Positions 1 through 8,518 of a DNA stretch of 10,225 nucleotides are shown piece after piece. The DNA comes from Eudoraea sp. (GTDB lineage: Bacteria; Bacteroidota; Bacteroidia; Flavobacteriales; Flavobacteriaceae). Made by a program: the position numbers and the translations under genes. Positions within the stretch are counted from its first letter, which is position 1; each line of letters begins with the position of its first letter. The stretch is from NCBI GenBank assembly GCA_013042925.1, contig JABDPH010000384.1, positions 1-10,225 of the forward strand, read 5' to 3'. The notes beneath the pieces were generated by a model. The model worked only from the letters and a program-made list of their open reading frames with translations, was not told the origin of the DNA and did no database searches.

Positions 1-417
1 GAAGCAGAGGTAGAAGCAGGATCACTTACCAAGGCACTAGATTATGTAAATCAGGTAAGGAGAAGAGCTGCTCTTTCTGAACATTGGGTTAAAAACCCTG
101 ATGGTACAGATGCCGCTAACTATAACATTTCTGAATACGTTGCTGCTGACTTTGCTTCACAAGATGCTGCAAGAACTGCTGTACGTTTTGAAAGAAAGCT
201 TGAACTTTCTGGCGAAGGACACCGTTTCTTTGACCTGGTTCGTTGGGGTGTAGCCGCTGAGGAATTAAATGCATATTTGGCATACGAGGGTCAGTACCTG
301 GTTACCAAATTTGGAGGGGCAACCTTTACTGCAGGTAAAAATGAACTTATGCCTATTCCACAAGCACAAATAGATATTCAGGGCTCTGATGTTTTAGCTC
401 AGAATCCAGGGTACTAA
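1..417 (+). CDS. SusD/RagB-family nutrient-binding outer membrane lipoprotein, C-terminal part
   Basis: The window starts inside this gene: frame 1 is open from the first base to a TAA at 415-417, followed directly by a second TAA, giving the last 138 residues. The segment FERKLELSGEGHRFFDLVRWG (about residues 64-84 of the visible part) and the ending NELMPIPQAQIDIQGSD...NPGY are hallmark C-terminal SusD/RagB sequences. SusD proteins are surface lipoproteins that cap the SusC TonB-dependent transporter and bind the glycan for import. A susC-like gene is therefore expected just upstream, outside the window. The signal peptide and N-terminal TPR-like part are missing only because of the window edge. 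Family assignment is very secure; the bound glycan cannot be read from this fragment, but the neighbouring GH9 and sulfatase genes suggest a sulfated polysaccharide. Confidence 0.96.
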   Translation, partial: EAEVEAGSLTKALDYVNQVRRRAALSEHWVKNPDGTDAANYNISEYVAADFASQDAARTAVRFERKLELSGEGHRFFDLVRWGVAAEELNAYLAYEGQYLVTKFGGATFTAGKNELMPIPQAQIDIQGSDVLAQNPGY

Positions 418-440
418 TAAATTTATACTTCTATTTTATA

Positions 441-470
441 AAAGGCCGCTGAAAAGCGGCCTTTTTATTT
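441..470 (+). terminator. Intrinsic terminator of the susC/susD-like unit
   Basis: A perfect 10-bp stem (AAAGGCCGCT, 441-450, with AGCGGCCTTT, 455-464) is closed by a GAAA tetraloop and runs into a T-rich tail (462-470). It begins 24 nt after the SusD stop codon, the expected place for Rho-independent termination of the upstream operon. Read-through into the next plus-strand gene is possible. Confidence 0.92.
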
Positions 471-499
471 GTCCATGTGCCAAGGTTCTTGCATTTTTG
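468..499 (+). promoter_or_regulatory. Possible Bacteroidetes-type promoter for the VCBS lipoprotein gene
   Basis: TTTG at 468-471 is followed after exactly 20 nt by CATTTTTG at 492-499. This matches the Bacteroidetes -33 TTTG / -7 TAnnTTTG consensus apart from C for T at the first position of the -7 box. Transcription would start near 505, giving a leader of about 20 nt before the ATG at 524. The -33 box overlaps the T-tail of the preceding terminator, so the downstream gene could be transcribed independently. One mismatch and AT-rich surroundings keep this tentative. Confidence 0.42.
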
Positions 500-523
500 T
501 ATGTTGATTAAAAAACAAGTTCC

Positions 524-3500
524 ATGAGAATAAATAGTATTATAGCTGTTATTGGCTTATTATCAATACTAATTACGAGCTGTGATGATGCGAAAAAAAA
601 TACTGCCCTTTTCCAAAGTATACCTCCTCAAAATTCCGGATTGTATTTTACCAATGCTTTGACTGAAAATGACTCCATTAATATCCTTGATAATGAATTT
701 GTTTATAATGGTTCTGGTGTAGCACTGGGAGACCTGGATGGCGATGGATTAGATGATATTTTCCTGGCTGGCAACCAGGTAGATAACAAATTGTATCTTA
801 ACGAAGGTGCCTTGAAATTTAAGGATATATCTAATAGTGCAGGAATTAATAAACCAGATTCTCTGCTATGGTCATCAGGCGTATCTATCATAGATATTAA
901 TCTTGATGGGAAACAGGATATTTACATTTGTAATACATTCTATAAAAATCCTGAAAGAAGAAGAAATCTGCTGTACATCAATCAGGGTAATAATGATGAG
1001 GGTTCTCCCCTATTCAAAGAGATGGCCAGTGAATATGGAATTGCAGATACTACGTACTCTTCACATGCACAGTTTTTTGATTATGATAATGATGGTGACC
1101 TGGATGTTTTTATTGGGGTAAACAGGATTGAAGGAATAAACCCTAGTCAATTTAGCCCCCTGGAGGACGACGGAACATCGCTCAGTCGGGACAAGCTCTA
1201 TGAAGACAACTGGGATGATACTTTGGGACATCCAGTATTAAAAGATGTATCGGATGAAGCCGGTATTCGCTTTCACGGTTATAGCCACAGTACGCTGATT
1301 CACGATTTTAACGATGATGGCTGGATGGACATTTATGTGGCAAATGATTTTCTGAGCAATGACCTTATTTATATAAATAATCAGGATAGGACGTTTACCA
1401 ATCGTGCCGGAGATATATTCAAGCATTTTAGCCTTTCTTCCATGGGTAGCGATATTGCTGATGTGACCAATAACGGGCAAATGGATATTTTCACTTCTGA
1501 AATGCAGCCGTATTACAACAAACGAAAGAAATTATTCCAGGGACCCAGCAGCTATCAGAAAGAAATTTTTACGAAAAAGTACAATTACGAGTCCCAATAT
1601 ACCAGAAACACTCTACAACTTAATCTGGGTGTTAATCCGGAAACAGGACTCCCCATATTCGGGGATACCGGTATGTTTGCCGGGGTCCAGGAAACAGATT
1701 GGAGTTGGGCACCACTTTTTGCAGACTACGACAATGACGGCTGGCAGGATCTGTTTATCACCAATGGATTCCCAAAAGATGTAACCGACAGAGATTTTGG
1801 GGATTTCCGTAATACGGCCAGTAGATTGGTTAGCAAAGAAAAGCTAATAGCCGCTATTCCTGAAATAAAAATTCCAAATTTCATGTTCCGTAATACGGGA
1901 GATCTGAATTTTGTGGATGTTACTGATTCCTGGGGTCTTAATTTTGGTACCTACTCCAATGGTGCTGCCTACGGAGATCTGGACAATGACGGGGATTTAG
2001 ATTTGGTAATAAATAATATTAATGATCCTGTTTTGCTAATGGAAAACAGGCTTACTCAATTAAATCCCGAAAGCCATTATTTAAGGGTTAAATTAAAAGG
2101 TTCTGATAAAAATCCGGCTGCAATTGGCAGTATGGTTGAAATTTATTCAGAGGGTATTCGTCAGAAGAAGTCTTTAATTTCGGGGCGCGGTTATCTCTCC
2201 AAACCTGAAAGTGTGTTACACTTTGGACTTGGTGCTACATCCTATGTAGATTCTATAAGAATTATTTGGCCGGGTGGTGGTGTTCAAAAACTGCAAAGAC
2301 AGGAATCAGACAGAGAACTTGAGATAGCGTATAATGAGGAATTGCTGGAACCCAATATAAAAAAGGATTCCTTATTTATTCCTTTGTTTAAAGAAGCAGC
2401 TGAAACGTATAATCTGGTATATGAAAGTCGGGATCTTGACTTCATCGATTTTAATTTTCAGCGTACACTACCCCATAAATTCTCTCAATATGGTCCATCT
2501 CTTGCTGTAGGTGACATAAACAATGATGGCCTGGATGACATGTTCCTTGGTGCCAGTAGAAAATTTGCCGAAACCTGGTTTATACAGCAAAAGGACGGAA
2601 GTTTTGTACAAAAAGAAGTTAATTACAAGCAAGGCGCTGAATTGGAAGAAGAAGATGCAGGCACCCTGCTCTTTGATGCAGATGGGGATCACGATCTGGA
2701 TTTATATATAGCCCGTGGATGCGCTCAGTATCCGCCGGGGAATATATTATACAAAGATATTCTCTTAATTAATGACGGAAATGAAAAATTTTCAGAATCT
2801 GTTGATGGAATCCCGGATATGAGAAGCAATTCATCTGCTGTAAGAGCAGCAGATTATGACAGGGATGGAGACCTCGATCTTTTTATAGGTAGCAGAGTTC
2901 TTCCAATGGCTTACCCTAAAGCCGACCGTTCTTATATTCTAAGGAATGAAAGTACAGAAGGTAATGTTCGTTTTATTGATGTAACTGAGCAGGTATCACC
3001 TGAATTGCAATATCCCGGGCTTATAAGTGATGCCCTATGGACTGATTTTAACGGGGATTATTGGCCAGATCTTATTTTGGCCGGGGAATGGATGCCTATT
3101 CGTTTCTTTGAAAATAGAAATGGAATTCTTCATGAGATCACCGATTCCAGTGGAATTCAGGATAATTCGGGCTGGTGGAATAGTCTGGCAGCGGCGGATT
3201 TGGATAATGATGGAGATATAGACTATGTAGCAGGCAATTTTGGTAAGAATATTTATTTTAAAGCAGATAAAGATACACCTGTGCGGTTATACGCTAAGGA
3301 TTTGGACGATAATGGAATGATAGATCCACTTATGTCTTATTATCTCAGAGATAGTGTAGGCACCAAAAAAGAATACCTGTATCATTCCTGGCAGGACGTT
3401 GTAAAGCAGTATGTCGGAATTCGAAAAAGATTCAACTCCTTTGGAGAATTCGGTGAAGCCACATTACCGGAAGTTTTCCCGGATGGATTATTAGATGATG

Positions 3501-4099
3501 CCATGAAACTTACTTTTAACTATATGCAAACTTCATGGATTGAAAATCTTGGAAATGGGAGGTTTGAAAGTCATCCCCTACCTATTGAAGCACAACTTGC
3601 ACCTGTATATGGCATTGTGATCAGCGATTTCAACAATGATAATTTGATGGATATTACATTGGTTGGAAATGATTTTGGTATGGAAGTACAACAGGGCCCA
3701 GCAGATGCATTTGTGGGAATGTTGTTAAAGAATAAAGGAAAAGGAGGTTTTGAAGCTGTATCACTAGAGGAAAGTCATTTCCTGGTCCCGGGTGATGCAA
3801 AAAGTCTGGTGCGATTAAGCATAGCTAATGAAAAATCTGTTCTGGTTGCTTCACAAAACAATGATTTCTTAAAAGTCTATGAAACAACAACAAATCAGGC
3901 TCCTCAGCTTATCCCCCTAAAAGCAAACGAAGTTAAGTGTATCCTATATTTTAACGATAACAGCAGTCAGATACAGGAGTATTACTGGGGTTCCTCGTTT
4001 CAATCGCAATCAACCCGTCATATAGAAGTGAACCAGAATGTCACTCGGGTGCAATTCTTTGACAACACCGGAAAAGAAACTCGTGCACTAAGTTTTTAG
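524..4099 (+). CDS. Large FG-GAP/VCBS-repeat lipoprotein with ASPIC/UnbV domain
   Basis: The 1191-residue product begins with a lipoprotein signal peptide (hydrophobic residues 5-17, lipobox LITSC, Cys20) and is probably anchored on the outer membrane. Asp-rich calcium-loop motifs of the DxDxDGxxD type occur near residues 70, 124, 186, 261, 313, 401 and 485, then again near 664, 718, 778, 841, 892, 926 and 1035. The two groups of seven flank an ASPIC/UnbV domain (about 530-590, with SGRGYLS and IRIIWPGG). The likely fold is two seven-bladed beta-propellers joined by this domain. Such CRTAC1-like proteins often accompany SusC/SusD pairs; their biochemical role is not established, and glycan or surface-protein binding is an inference. 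No glycosidase motif was seen. The ATG is chosen because it gives a complete signal peptide. The stop overlaps that of the convergent sulfatase gene by 4 bp. Confidence 0.93.
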   Translation: MRINSIIAVIGLLSILITSCDDAKKNTALFQSIPPQNSGLYFTNALTENDSINILDNEFVYNGSGVALGDLDGDGLDDIFLAGNQVDNKLYLNEGALKFKDISNSAGINKPDSLLWSSGVSIIDINLDGKQDIYICNTFYKNPERRRNLLYINQGNNDEGSPLFKEMASEYGIADTTYSSHAQFFDYDNDGDLDVFIGVNRIEGINPSQFSPLEDDGTSLSRDKLYEDNWDDTLGHPVLKDVSDEAGIRFHGYSHSTLIHDFNDDGWMDIYVANDFLSNDLIYINNQDRTFTNRAGDIFKHFSLSSMGSDIADVTNNGQMDIFTSEMQPYYNKRKKLFQGPSSYQKEIFTKKYNYESQYTRNTLQLNLGVNPETGLPIFGDTGMFAGVQETDWSWAPLFADYDNDGWQDLFITNGFPKDVTDRDFGDFRNTASRLVSKEKLIAAIPEIKIPNFMFRNTGDLNFVDVTDSWGLNFGTYSNGAAYGDLDNDGDLDLVINNINDPVLLMENRLTQLNPESHYLRVKLKGSDKNPAAIGSMVEIYSEGIRQKKSLISGRGYLSKPESVLHFGLGATSYVDSIRIIWPGGGVQKLQRQESDRELEIAYNEELLEPNIKKDSLFIPLFKEAAETYNLVYESRDLDFIDFNFQRTLPHKFSQYGPSLAVGDINNDGLDDMFLGASRKFAETWFIQQKDGSFVQKEVNYKQGAELEEEDAGTLLFDADGDHDLDLYIARGCAQYPPGNILYKDILLINDGNEKFSESVDGIPDMRSNSSAVRAADYDRDGDLDLFIGSRVLPMAYPKADRSYILRNESTEGNVRFIDVTEQVSPELQYPGLISDALWTDFNGDYWPDLILAGEWMPIRFFENRNGILHEITDSSGIQDNSGWWNSLAAADLDNDGDIDYVAGNFGKNIYFKADKDTPVRLYAKDLDDNGMIDPLMSYYLRDSVGTKKEYLYHSWQDVVKQYVGIRKRFNSFGEFGEATLPEVFPDGLLDDAMKLTFNYMQTSWIENLGNGRFESHPLPIEAQLAPVYGIVISDFNNDNLMDITLVGNDFGMEVQQGPADAFVGMLLKNKGKGGFEAVSLEESHFLVPGDAKSLVRLSIANEKSVLVASQNNDFLKVYETTTNQAPQLIPLKANEVKCILYFNDNSSQIQEYYWGSSFQSQSTRHIEVNQNVTRVQFFDNTGKETRALSF

Positions 4100-4110
4100 T
4101 GCTCGTTTTT
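4082..4110. terminator. Bidirectional terminator hairpin embedding both stop codons
   Basis: GCACTAA (4085-4091) pairs with TTAGTGC (4096-4102) around a GTTT loop. The stem extends through a T-T mismatch by two more pairs (CG 4082-4083 with CG 4104-4105). On the plus strand five T residues follow directly (4106-4110). On the minus strand the hairpin is followed by AGTTTCTTTTCC. The stop codons of the VCBS gene (TAG, 4097-4099) and of the sulfatase gene (TAA, complement of 4096-4098) both lie in the right arm, so one palindrome can end transcription of both convergent units. The stem is moderate in strength, so efficiency is uncertain. Confidence 0.7.
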
Positions 4111-5604
4111 ATGCTTAAAATCTCCCCAGCGGTATTTAACAGTTCGCTTTAAAGGGATATTCATCCCGTTTGTTGCTTCCAGCCAATCATATATAGCAGC
4201 AGACATGGATTTTGCAATTTCCTGTTTGTCCGGGTCTGCTATCAAATTGTACATCTCTTCAGGATCGTTCTGCAAATCGTATAATTCATTTCTATCCCAT
4301 ATTCCTTGATACTTTATGTATTTGTATTGATCTGAACGCATGCCAAAAACGGTTGGTGTCATTGGAAAATCGTACTCCCAGTAATATTCATAAAATATTT
4401 CTTTTCGTGACGCCACATCTGAATTACCGGTTAAAATTGGGATAAATGAAACTCCCGGCATATTATCAGGTTGTTTAACGCCGGCTTCGGCCAGGACAGT
4501 AGGTCCAATATCTATATTCTGTACCATTTGCTGAGGAGTCTTGCCTCCTTCAAACAATTCAGGACAACGAACCAGTAATGGAACCTTAACAGACTCTTCA
4601 TAAAAATGTCTTTTATCTATCAGTCCGTGTTCGCCCCAACTAAAACCGTTATCACCCATATAAATTACCAGGGTTGATTCATCAATTCCTTCTTTTTTTA
4701 AATACTCCATAACGGTGCCCACACTTTCATCAACCCCGAGGAGCGTTTCGCAGTAATCTACGACCATTTCATATAAGTCCCGGTTGGAATGGTACATATA
4801 GTCTACCCCATGCCAGCTAATACGCTGATCAGCGACCCATTGTGGCCATTTTAAATCCCTGTATTTCCCCGTTTTAGTTTGTTCATAGGTTGCAGGCAAT
4901 TTTATCTTTTTGCCCTTGTATATACCTTTATGTCTCCTAGCCGGCTGAAAACCTGCGTGAACTGCCTTATGTGAGAGGTATAGAAAGAAAGGTTTGCTCT
5001 TATCTCTTTTTTCCATCCAATCTACGGCGTGTTCCGTTAAGAGATCGGTGATATAGGTAGAATCCTTATAGGCTAATCTTTCTCCGTTAATGTTTAAGGT
5101 GGGATTATAATATACCCCTTGTCCCGGAAAACTTTCCCAATGTGTAAATCCCGGCTGAGGTTCATCGCCATGGTCTCCCATATGCCATTTTCCAAAAAAT
5201 CCTGTCTGATATCCTGCTTTTTGAAGATACTCAGGAAAATAGGTCAGATTCCCGGGATCAGGAGCCTGGTTATCCACAATAGTGTGACTATGGGAGAACT
5301 GCCCGGTTAAGATAGAAGCCCTGCTTGGGGAGCAGAGAGAAGTAGTTACAAACGTATTAGGCAGGTATGCCCCTTCAGAAGCCAATTTATCCATATTTGG
5401 TGTTTGCAACCATGGAACTTTTCCTGTGAAACCCATATAGTCATACCTATGGTCATCGGTAAGTATAAAAATTACATTTCTAGGCTTTTTCTTTTGTACG
5501 CTACTTGAATCGTTTTCAGTTGTCGTATTTGCAAAAGTCATTTCAGTACATGTAGAAAGGATCCACACACCTAGTAAAGCGATAATAGTTTTAAGTATTC
5601 TCAT
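4096..5604 (-). CDS. Class I (S1 family) sulfatase lipoprotein
   Basis: The 502-residue protein is a type I, formylglycine-dependent sulfatase that hydrolyses sulfate esters. CSPSR at residues 91-95 is the CxPxR signature whose Cys91 is oxidised to formylglycine. Metal-site residues are seen as D50-D51 in ILTDDH and D318-N319 in YMGDNG. GKWH (138-141), SHKAVH (211-216) and the C-terminal NELYDLQNDPEE segment (439-450) are also typical. The N-terminus is hydrophobic with LSTC ending at Cys19, suggesting a lipoprotein in the periplasm or at the outer membrane; Thr at -1 is less usual. The CSPSRASILTG region resembles glucosamine-6-sulfatase-like enzymes, but substrate and subfamily are not settled. 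Activity needs a maturase, which is not in this window. It is the last gene of the operon, 7 nt after the GH9 stop codon, which points to joint action on a sulfated glycan. Confidence 0.95.
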   Translation of the reverse strand: MRILKTIIALLGVWILSTCTEMTFANTTTENDSSSVQKKKPRNVIFILTDDHRYDYMGFTGKVPWLQTPNMDKLASEGAYLPNTFVTTSLCSPSRASILTGQFSHSHTIVDNQAPDPGNLTYFPEYLQKAGYQTGFFGKWHMGDHGDEPQPGFTHWESFPGQGVYYNPTLNINGERLAYKDSTYITDLLTEHAVDWMEKRDKSKPFFLYLSHKAVHAGFQPARRHKGIYKGKKIKLPATYEQTKTGKYRDLKWPQWVADQRISWHGVDYMYHSNRDLYEMVVDYCETLLGVDESVGTVMEYLKKEGIDESTLVIYMGDNGFSWGEHGLIDKRHFYEESVKVPLLVRCPELFEGGKTPQQMVQNIDIGPTVLAEAGVKQPDNMPGVSFIPILTGNSDVASRKEIFYEYYWEYDFPMTPTVFGMRSDQYKYIKYQGIWDRNELYDLQNDPEEMYNLIADPDKQEIAKSMSAAIYDWLEATNGMNIPLKRTVKYRWGDFKHKNEH

Positions 5605-5611
5605 AATTTGA

Positions 5612-7330
5612 TTATTTTGATTCTTGTTCCAGAAAGCCCAGTATGTAAGTCAGAGCAGCATTCCAGTTTAAACATATTTCATTGCTTGCATAGCTGTCCT
5701 CGTGATCTGTCCAGCTTTTCATTGGGGGCGCATTTTCAGGATAAACAACCCCGTCAGAAACATCCTGTTTGTCATTATTAGGGCCTCCGGAGAGTAGTCC
5801 CGGAACCGGATCCACTATTCCGTCAGCGGCGCTTTGCCTGTGATGAATAAACATAGGCGGATTATCACCAAAACCAGTTACAAAGCTGTATCCTACAGCG
5901 TTGTTTCCGAGGACATAATCTGCAGCTTGCCTCACTACAGTTAAATATTCTGGCTTGTTTTCCAGACGGTAAGCCTGCGCAATAATCATTGCCGTATTCA
6001 GAACGTCGCTATTTGATCCCCATTGAAAATCTTCAACACACTGAAAATAATCATTTGTTTTGGTTTTTTCTGCAAGGGAATCAGCAGTTTTTAAAATTCC
6101 TTCCTGTAAAATGCCATAAAGCTTATCCGGAACAAGTGATTTATTCTCTAAAAGTGTAAATATCCCCATAAATCTCATAAATTTTGTCCAGCCATCACCC
6201 GGGCTATATGTAAAATCTATATTGTCTTTTTTAAGTTGATCAAAATAACTTTTATCAGCCGTAGTTATATATAACTGAGAAGCAGCCCAGAATAATTCAT
6301 CATCAAAATTAGTGTCACCGTATTGCCCGGTACTAATATCTTCAGGATTAACAAACTCAACTTCCGGATTATCTAAAGACCAGGAATAGGCATTCTTCGC
6401 GGCCTGCAGACATTTTTCTGAATAGATGGAATCATAAGGCATGAAAACCCGGGCAGCCTGCGCAGCGGCTCCTGCAAAATCCAGACTGGCAGCAGTTCCC
6501 TTACCAACAATATATCTTTGGCTTGTCGCCTCATGAGGCATTACCATTCCTTCAAAATTTTTGGTTGTAAGTTTATGAAACATACCTCCATCCTCGTCCT
6601 GCATACTAAGTAACCAATCCATTTCGTATTTCAGTTCATCTAAATAATCACCAATATCATTACCACTTTCGGGAATATTTAAATCTCCATCTGCTATACT
6701 ATTTGGATATTGTTCCTCAAACAAAAAGAATTGTCCCAATGGAAAAGAGGCGTTCACGACGTACTTGTTATAGTCCCCGGCATCATACCATCCTTTAGGA
6801 GAATTTAAAACCCCGGTTTGTTTCCCGCTGGATGGGTGAAATAGAACAGAATCATCGGGATGGCCCAGTGGTCGGTTCCATTGTGACGCATATTTCTCCT
6901 CAAGGACCATCCCTGCTCGCTGAAAATACAGACCCTTTATTGATCCATGAAATACAGGAAGCAAAACCTGATTCCTTATTTCAAAAGGATAAGAAAATCC
7001 TACCTCCTTTATATAGAGATTGTACAAACCCTCAATGGTTAATTCACTGAAATCTGCTATACGCACCTGTTCGCCTGCTAATTCCCAGTTTAATGGCCCT
7101 GAGATCTCTCCTGAAAAAACGGTCTTACCAGAATTACTTTCAACAATACTGAATTTACTGATTTCAGATTCCGTAACTACCACTGCTTTCTTTATTGCAT
7201 CGGGATAGTAACCAATTTGGTTTAATTTAATTTGATTGCTAAATGAGTCATCAATAACCAGGACTCTTTCTTTGCAGCCAGAGATAAATACCATAGTTAT
7301 AACCGTATAAAAGTAAATTATTCTATTCAT
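5612..7330 (-). CDS. Glycoside hydrolase family 9 (cellulase-like) lipoprotein
   Basis: The 572-residue enzyme has a lipoprotein signal (ISGC, Cys19), an N-terminal Ig-like CelD_N domain (about 32-118, starting IKLNQIGYYPD) and a GH9 (alpha/alpha)6 catalytic domain to the C-terminus. Catalytic features are complete: DAGD at 183-186 (base/water-activating aspartates), the FGDNPPMFIHHR motif ending at R498, and WTDHEDSYASNE with E551 as the likely general acid. Residue 553 is Cys where the classical GH9 signature has Ser/Thr/Ala. GH9 enzymes are inverting, mostly endo-beta-1,4-glucanases, but include exo-acting beta-glucosidases and exo-glucosaminidases. The Ig-plus-catalytic layout does not separate these. 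The ATG overlaps the stop of the transporter gene (ATGA, 7327-7330), implying translational coupling. Cellulose is not naturally sulfated, so a beta-linked backbone of a sulfated glycan, or oligosaccharides from it, is a more likely substrate here. Confidence 0.95.
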   Translation of the reverse strand: MNRIIYFYTVITMVFISGCKERVLVIDDSFSNQIKLNQIGYYPDAIKKAVVVTESEISKFSIVESNSGKTVFSGEISGPLNWELAGEQVRIADFSELTIEGLYNLYIKEVGFSYPFEIRNQVLLPVFHGSIKGLYFQRAGMVLEEKYASQWNRPLGHPDDSVLFHPSSGKQTGVLNSPKGWYDAGDYNKYVVNASFPLGQFFLFEEQYPNSIADGDLNIPESGNDIGDYLDELKYEMDWLLSMQDEDGGMFHKLTTKNFEGMVMPHEATSQRYIVGKGTAASLDFAGAAAQAARVFMPYDSIYSEKCLQAAKNAYSWSLDNPEVEFVNPEDISTGQYGDTNFDDELFWAASQLYITTADKSYFDQLKKDNIDFTYSPGDGWTKFMRFMGIFTLLENKSLVPDKLYGILQEGILKTADSLAEKTKTNDYFQCVEDFQWGSNSDVLNTAMIIAQAYRLENKPEYLTVVRQAADYVLGNNAVGYSFVTGFGDNPPMFIHHRQSAADGIVDPVPGLLSGGPNNDKQDVSDGVVYPENAPPMKSWTDHEDSYASNEICLNWNAALTYILGFLEQESK

Positions 7331-8421
7331 GTTTCTAATATTTTATTCTTCTCTTCTTCTACGGGTTTTCCCCGCCACCAGGTGGCTAAACTAGAACCGG
7401 TAATATTCATCATGGGTCCAAAGACTGCGGGTGCCAGACCCATTGTAGCTACCCTGCCCATTTCCAGTGCAATGCCTGAAGCAAGACCGGCGTTTTGCAT
7501 TCCTACTTCAAAAGCAACTGTACGAGCCGATTTCCTATCCAGACCAAATACTCTGCTTCCCCAATATCCGAAGAAATAGCCAATTATATTATGCAGAATT
7601 ACTGCCACTATTAAAAGTAATCCAAGAGTAAGAAGTGAATCCCTTCCGGCAGCGGTAATAATTGTGATAATTATGGCAATTCCTGCCATTGAGAATACCG
7701 GCATTGCTTTATCGAGCCATTTAAATCTCCCATGGGCAAATCTATTAAACACCAACCCGGCAATGATGGGGATAATTACAATCTTAACAATACTCCAAAG
7801 CATTCCTAAAAAATCTATAGGCACTAGTTGATTCGCCAAAGCCTTCATTAGCAAAGGTGTAAATAATGGCGCCAGTAATGTAGCTACCGCTGTCAGGGTG
7901 AGTGAAAGTGCGAGGTTTGCCCCTGAAATATAGGCCATTACATTAGATGCCAGGCCACTGGGAGAGCTACCAACTAAAATAATTCCTGCTGCAATTTCTG
8001 GGGGAAATCCAAAGACGGTAGCTAACCCATAACCCACAAAAGGCATAATGCTAAACTGACAAATAATACCAACCAAAACACCTTTTGGCATTTTTACTAC
8101 ACCTTTGAAGTCCTCAAGGCTCATCGCTGTCCCCATGCCAAACATAATTATCATTAATAATGGAACTATAAGTTTTTTAAGGTCAAAGTCTCCTACTTTG
8201 GAAAAAAACTCTGGGTAGAACATTGAAGCAGCTACTGCTGCAAATATTAAAACTGTAAAAGAAAATCCTTTTACTGAGCCAACATTTCGAATTGCCAGAG
8301 CAAGGGATAGAAAAAAAAGTATTAATACAGGACCCAGCTTGTCAAAATCGGTCAAAATAAACAAAATAACAGCAAGAACACCGGAACTGATAGCTATTGC
8401 AGATGTTATTTTTTTATACAT
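7327..8421 (-). CDS. BASS-family (bile acid:sodium symporter-like) inner membrane transporter
   Basis: The 364-residue protein is hydrophobic throughout, with about ten membrane segments, two of them (about 6-24 and 28-45) ahead of the core. BASS signatures are present: GSSPSGLASN (151-160) in the first repeat and FEVGMQNAGLASG (304-316) in the second. These correspond to the sodium-binding crossover regions of the family, with Glu305 and Gln309 as likely ligands. BASS proteins import organic anions such as bile acids, pyruvate, pantothenate or 2-keto acids with sodium; despite the name, bile acid is an unlikely substrate here. Its 4-bp overlap with the GH9 gene suggests that it takes up a breakdown product, plausibly an acidic one, but that is inference. 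A 97-nt gap (8422-8518) separates it from the esterase gene; I see no terminator or convincing promoter there. The ATG at 8421 gives the full N-terminal membrane segment. Confidence 0.93.
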   Translation of the reverse strand: MYKKITSAIAISSGVLAVILFILTDFDKLGPVLILFFLSLALAIRNVGSVKGFSFTVLIFAAVAASMFYPEFFSKVGDFDLKKLIVPLLMIIMFGMGTAMSLEDFKGVVKMPKGVLVGIICQFSIMPFVGYGLATVFGFPPEIAAGIILVGSSPSGLASNVMAYISGANLALSLTLTAVATLLAPLFTPLLMKALANQLVPIDFLGMLWSIVKIVIIPIIAGLVFNRFAHGRFKWLDKAMPVFSMAGIAIIITIITAAGRDSLLTLGLLLIVAVILHNIIGYFFGYWGSRVFGLDRKSARTVAFEVGMQNAGLASGIALEMGRVATMGLAPAVFGPMMNITGSSLATWWRGKPVEEEKNKILET

Positions 8422-8518
8422 TAATTCGTTTGTATTTCCTCAATAAATATACTGTGTATTTATCTGGGAACCTTTGGAATAAATCAAATTCTTTAAGGCA
8501 AAAACAAGGTTATAATGG

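Noticed and set aside
703-1480. Open frames of 60-80 codons in other frames over the VCBS gene
   Set aside because: They are shadows of a long, motif-rich coding frame. Their peptides have no recognisable domains and arise from the repeated Asp-rich loops.
4096-5604. Sulfatase as an inactive homologue
   Set aside because: The formylglycine CSPSR motif and the metal-site residues are all present, so there is no reason to suspect loss of activity.
8422-8518. Possible internal promoter between the esterase and BASS genes
   Set aside because: The best minus-strand candidate, TGTTTTTG, has no TTG at the right distance upstream. No hairpin terminator is seen either, so the gap gives no support for splitting the operon.
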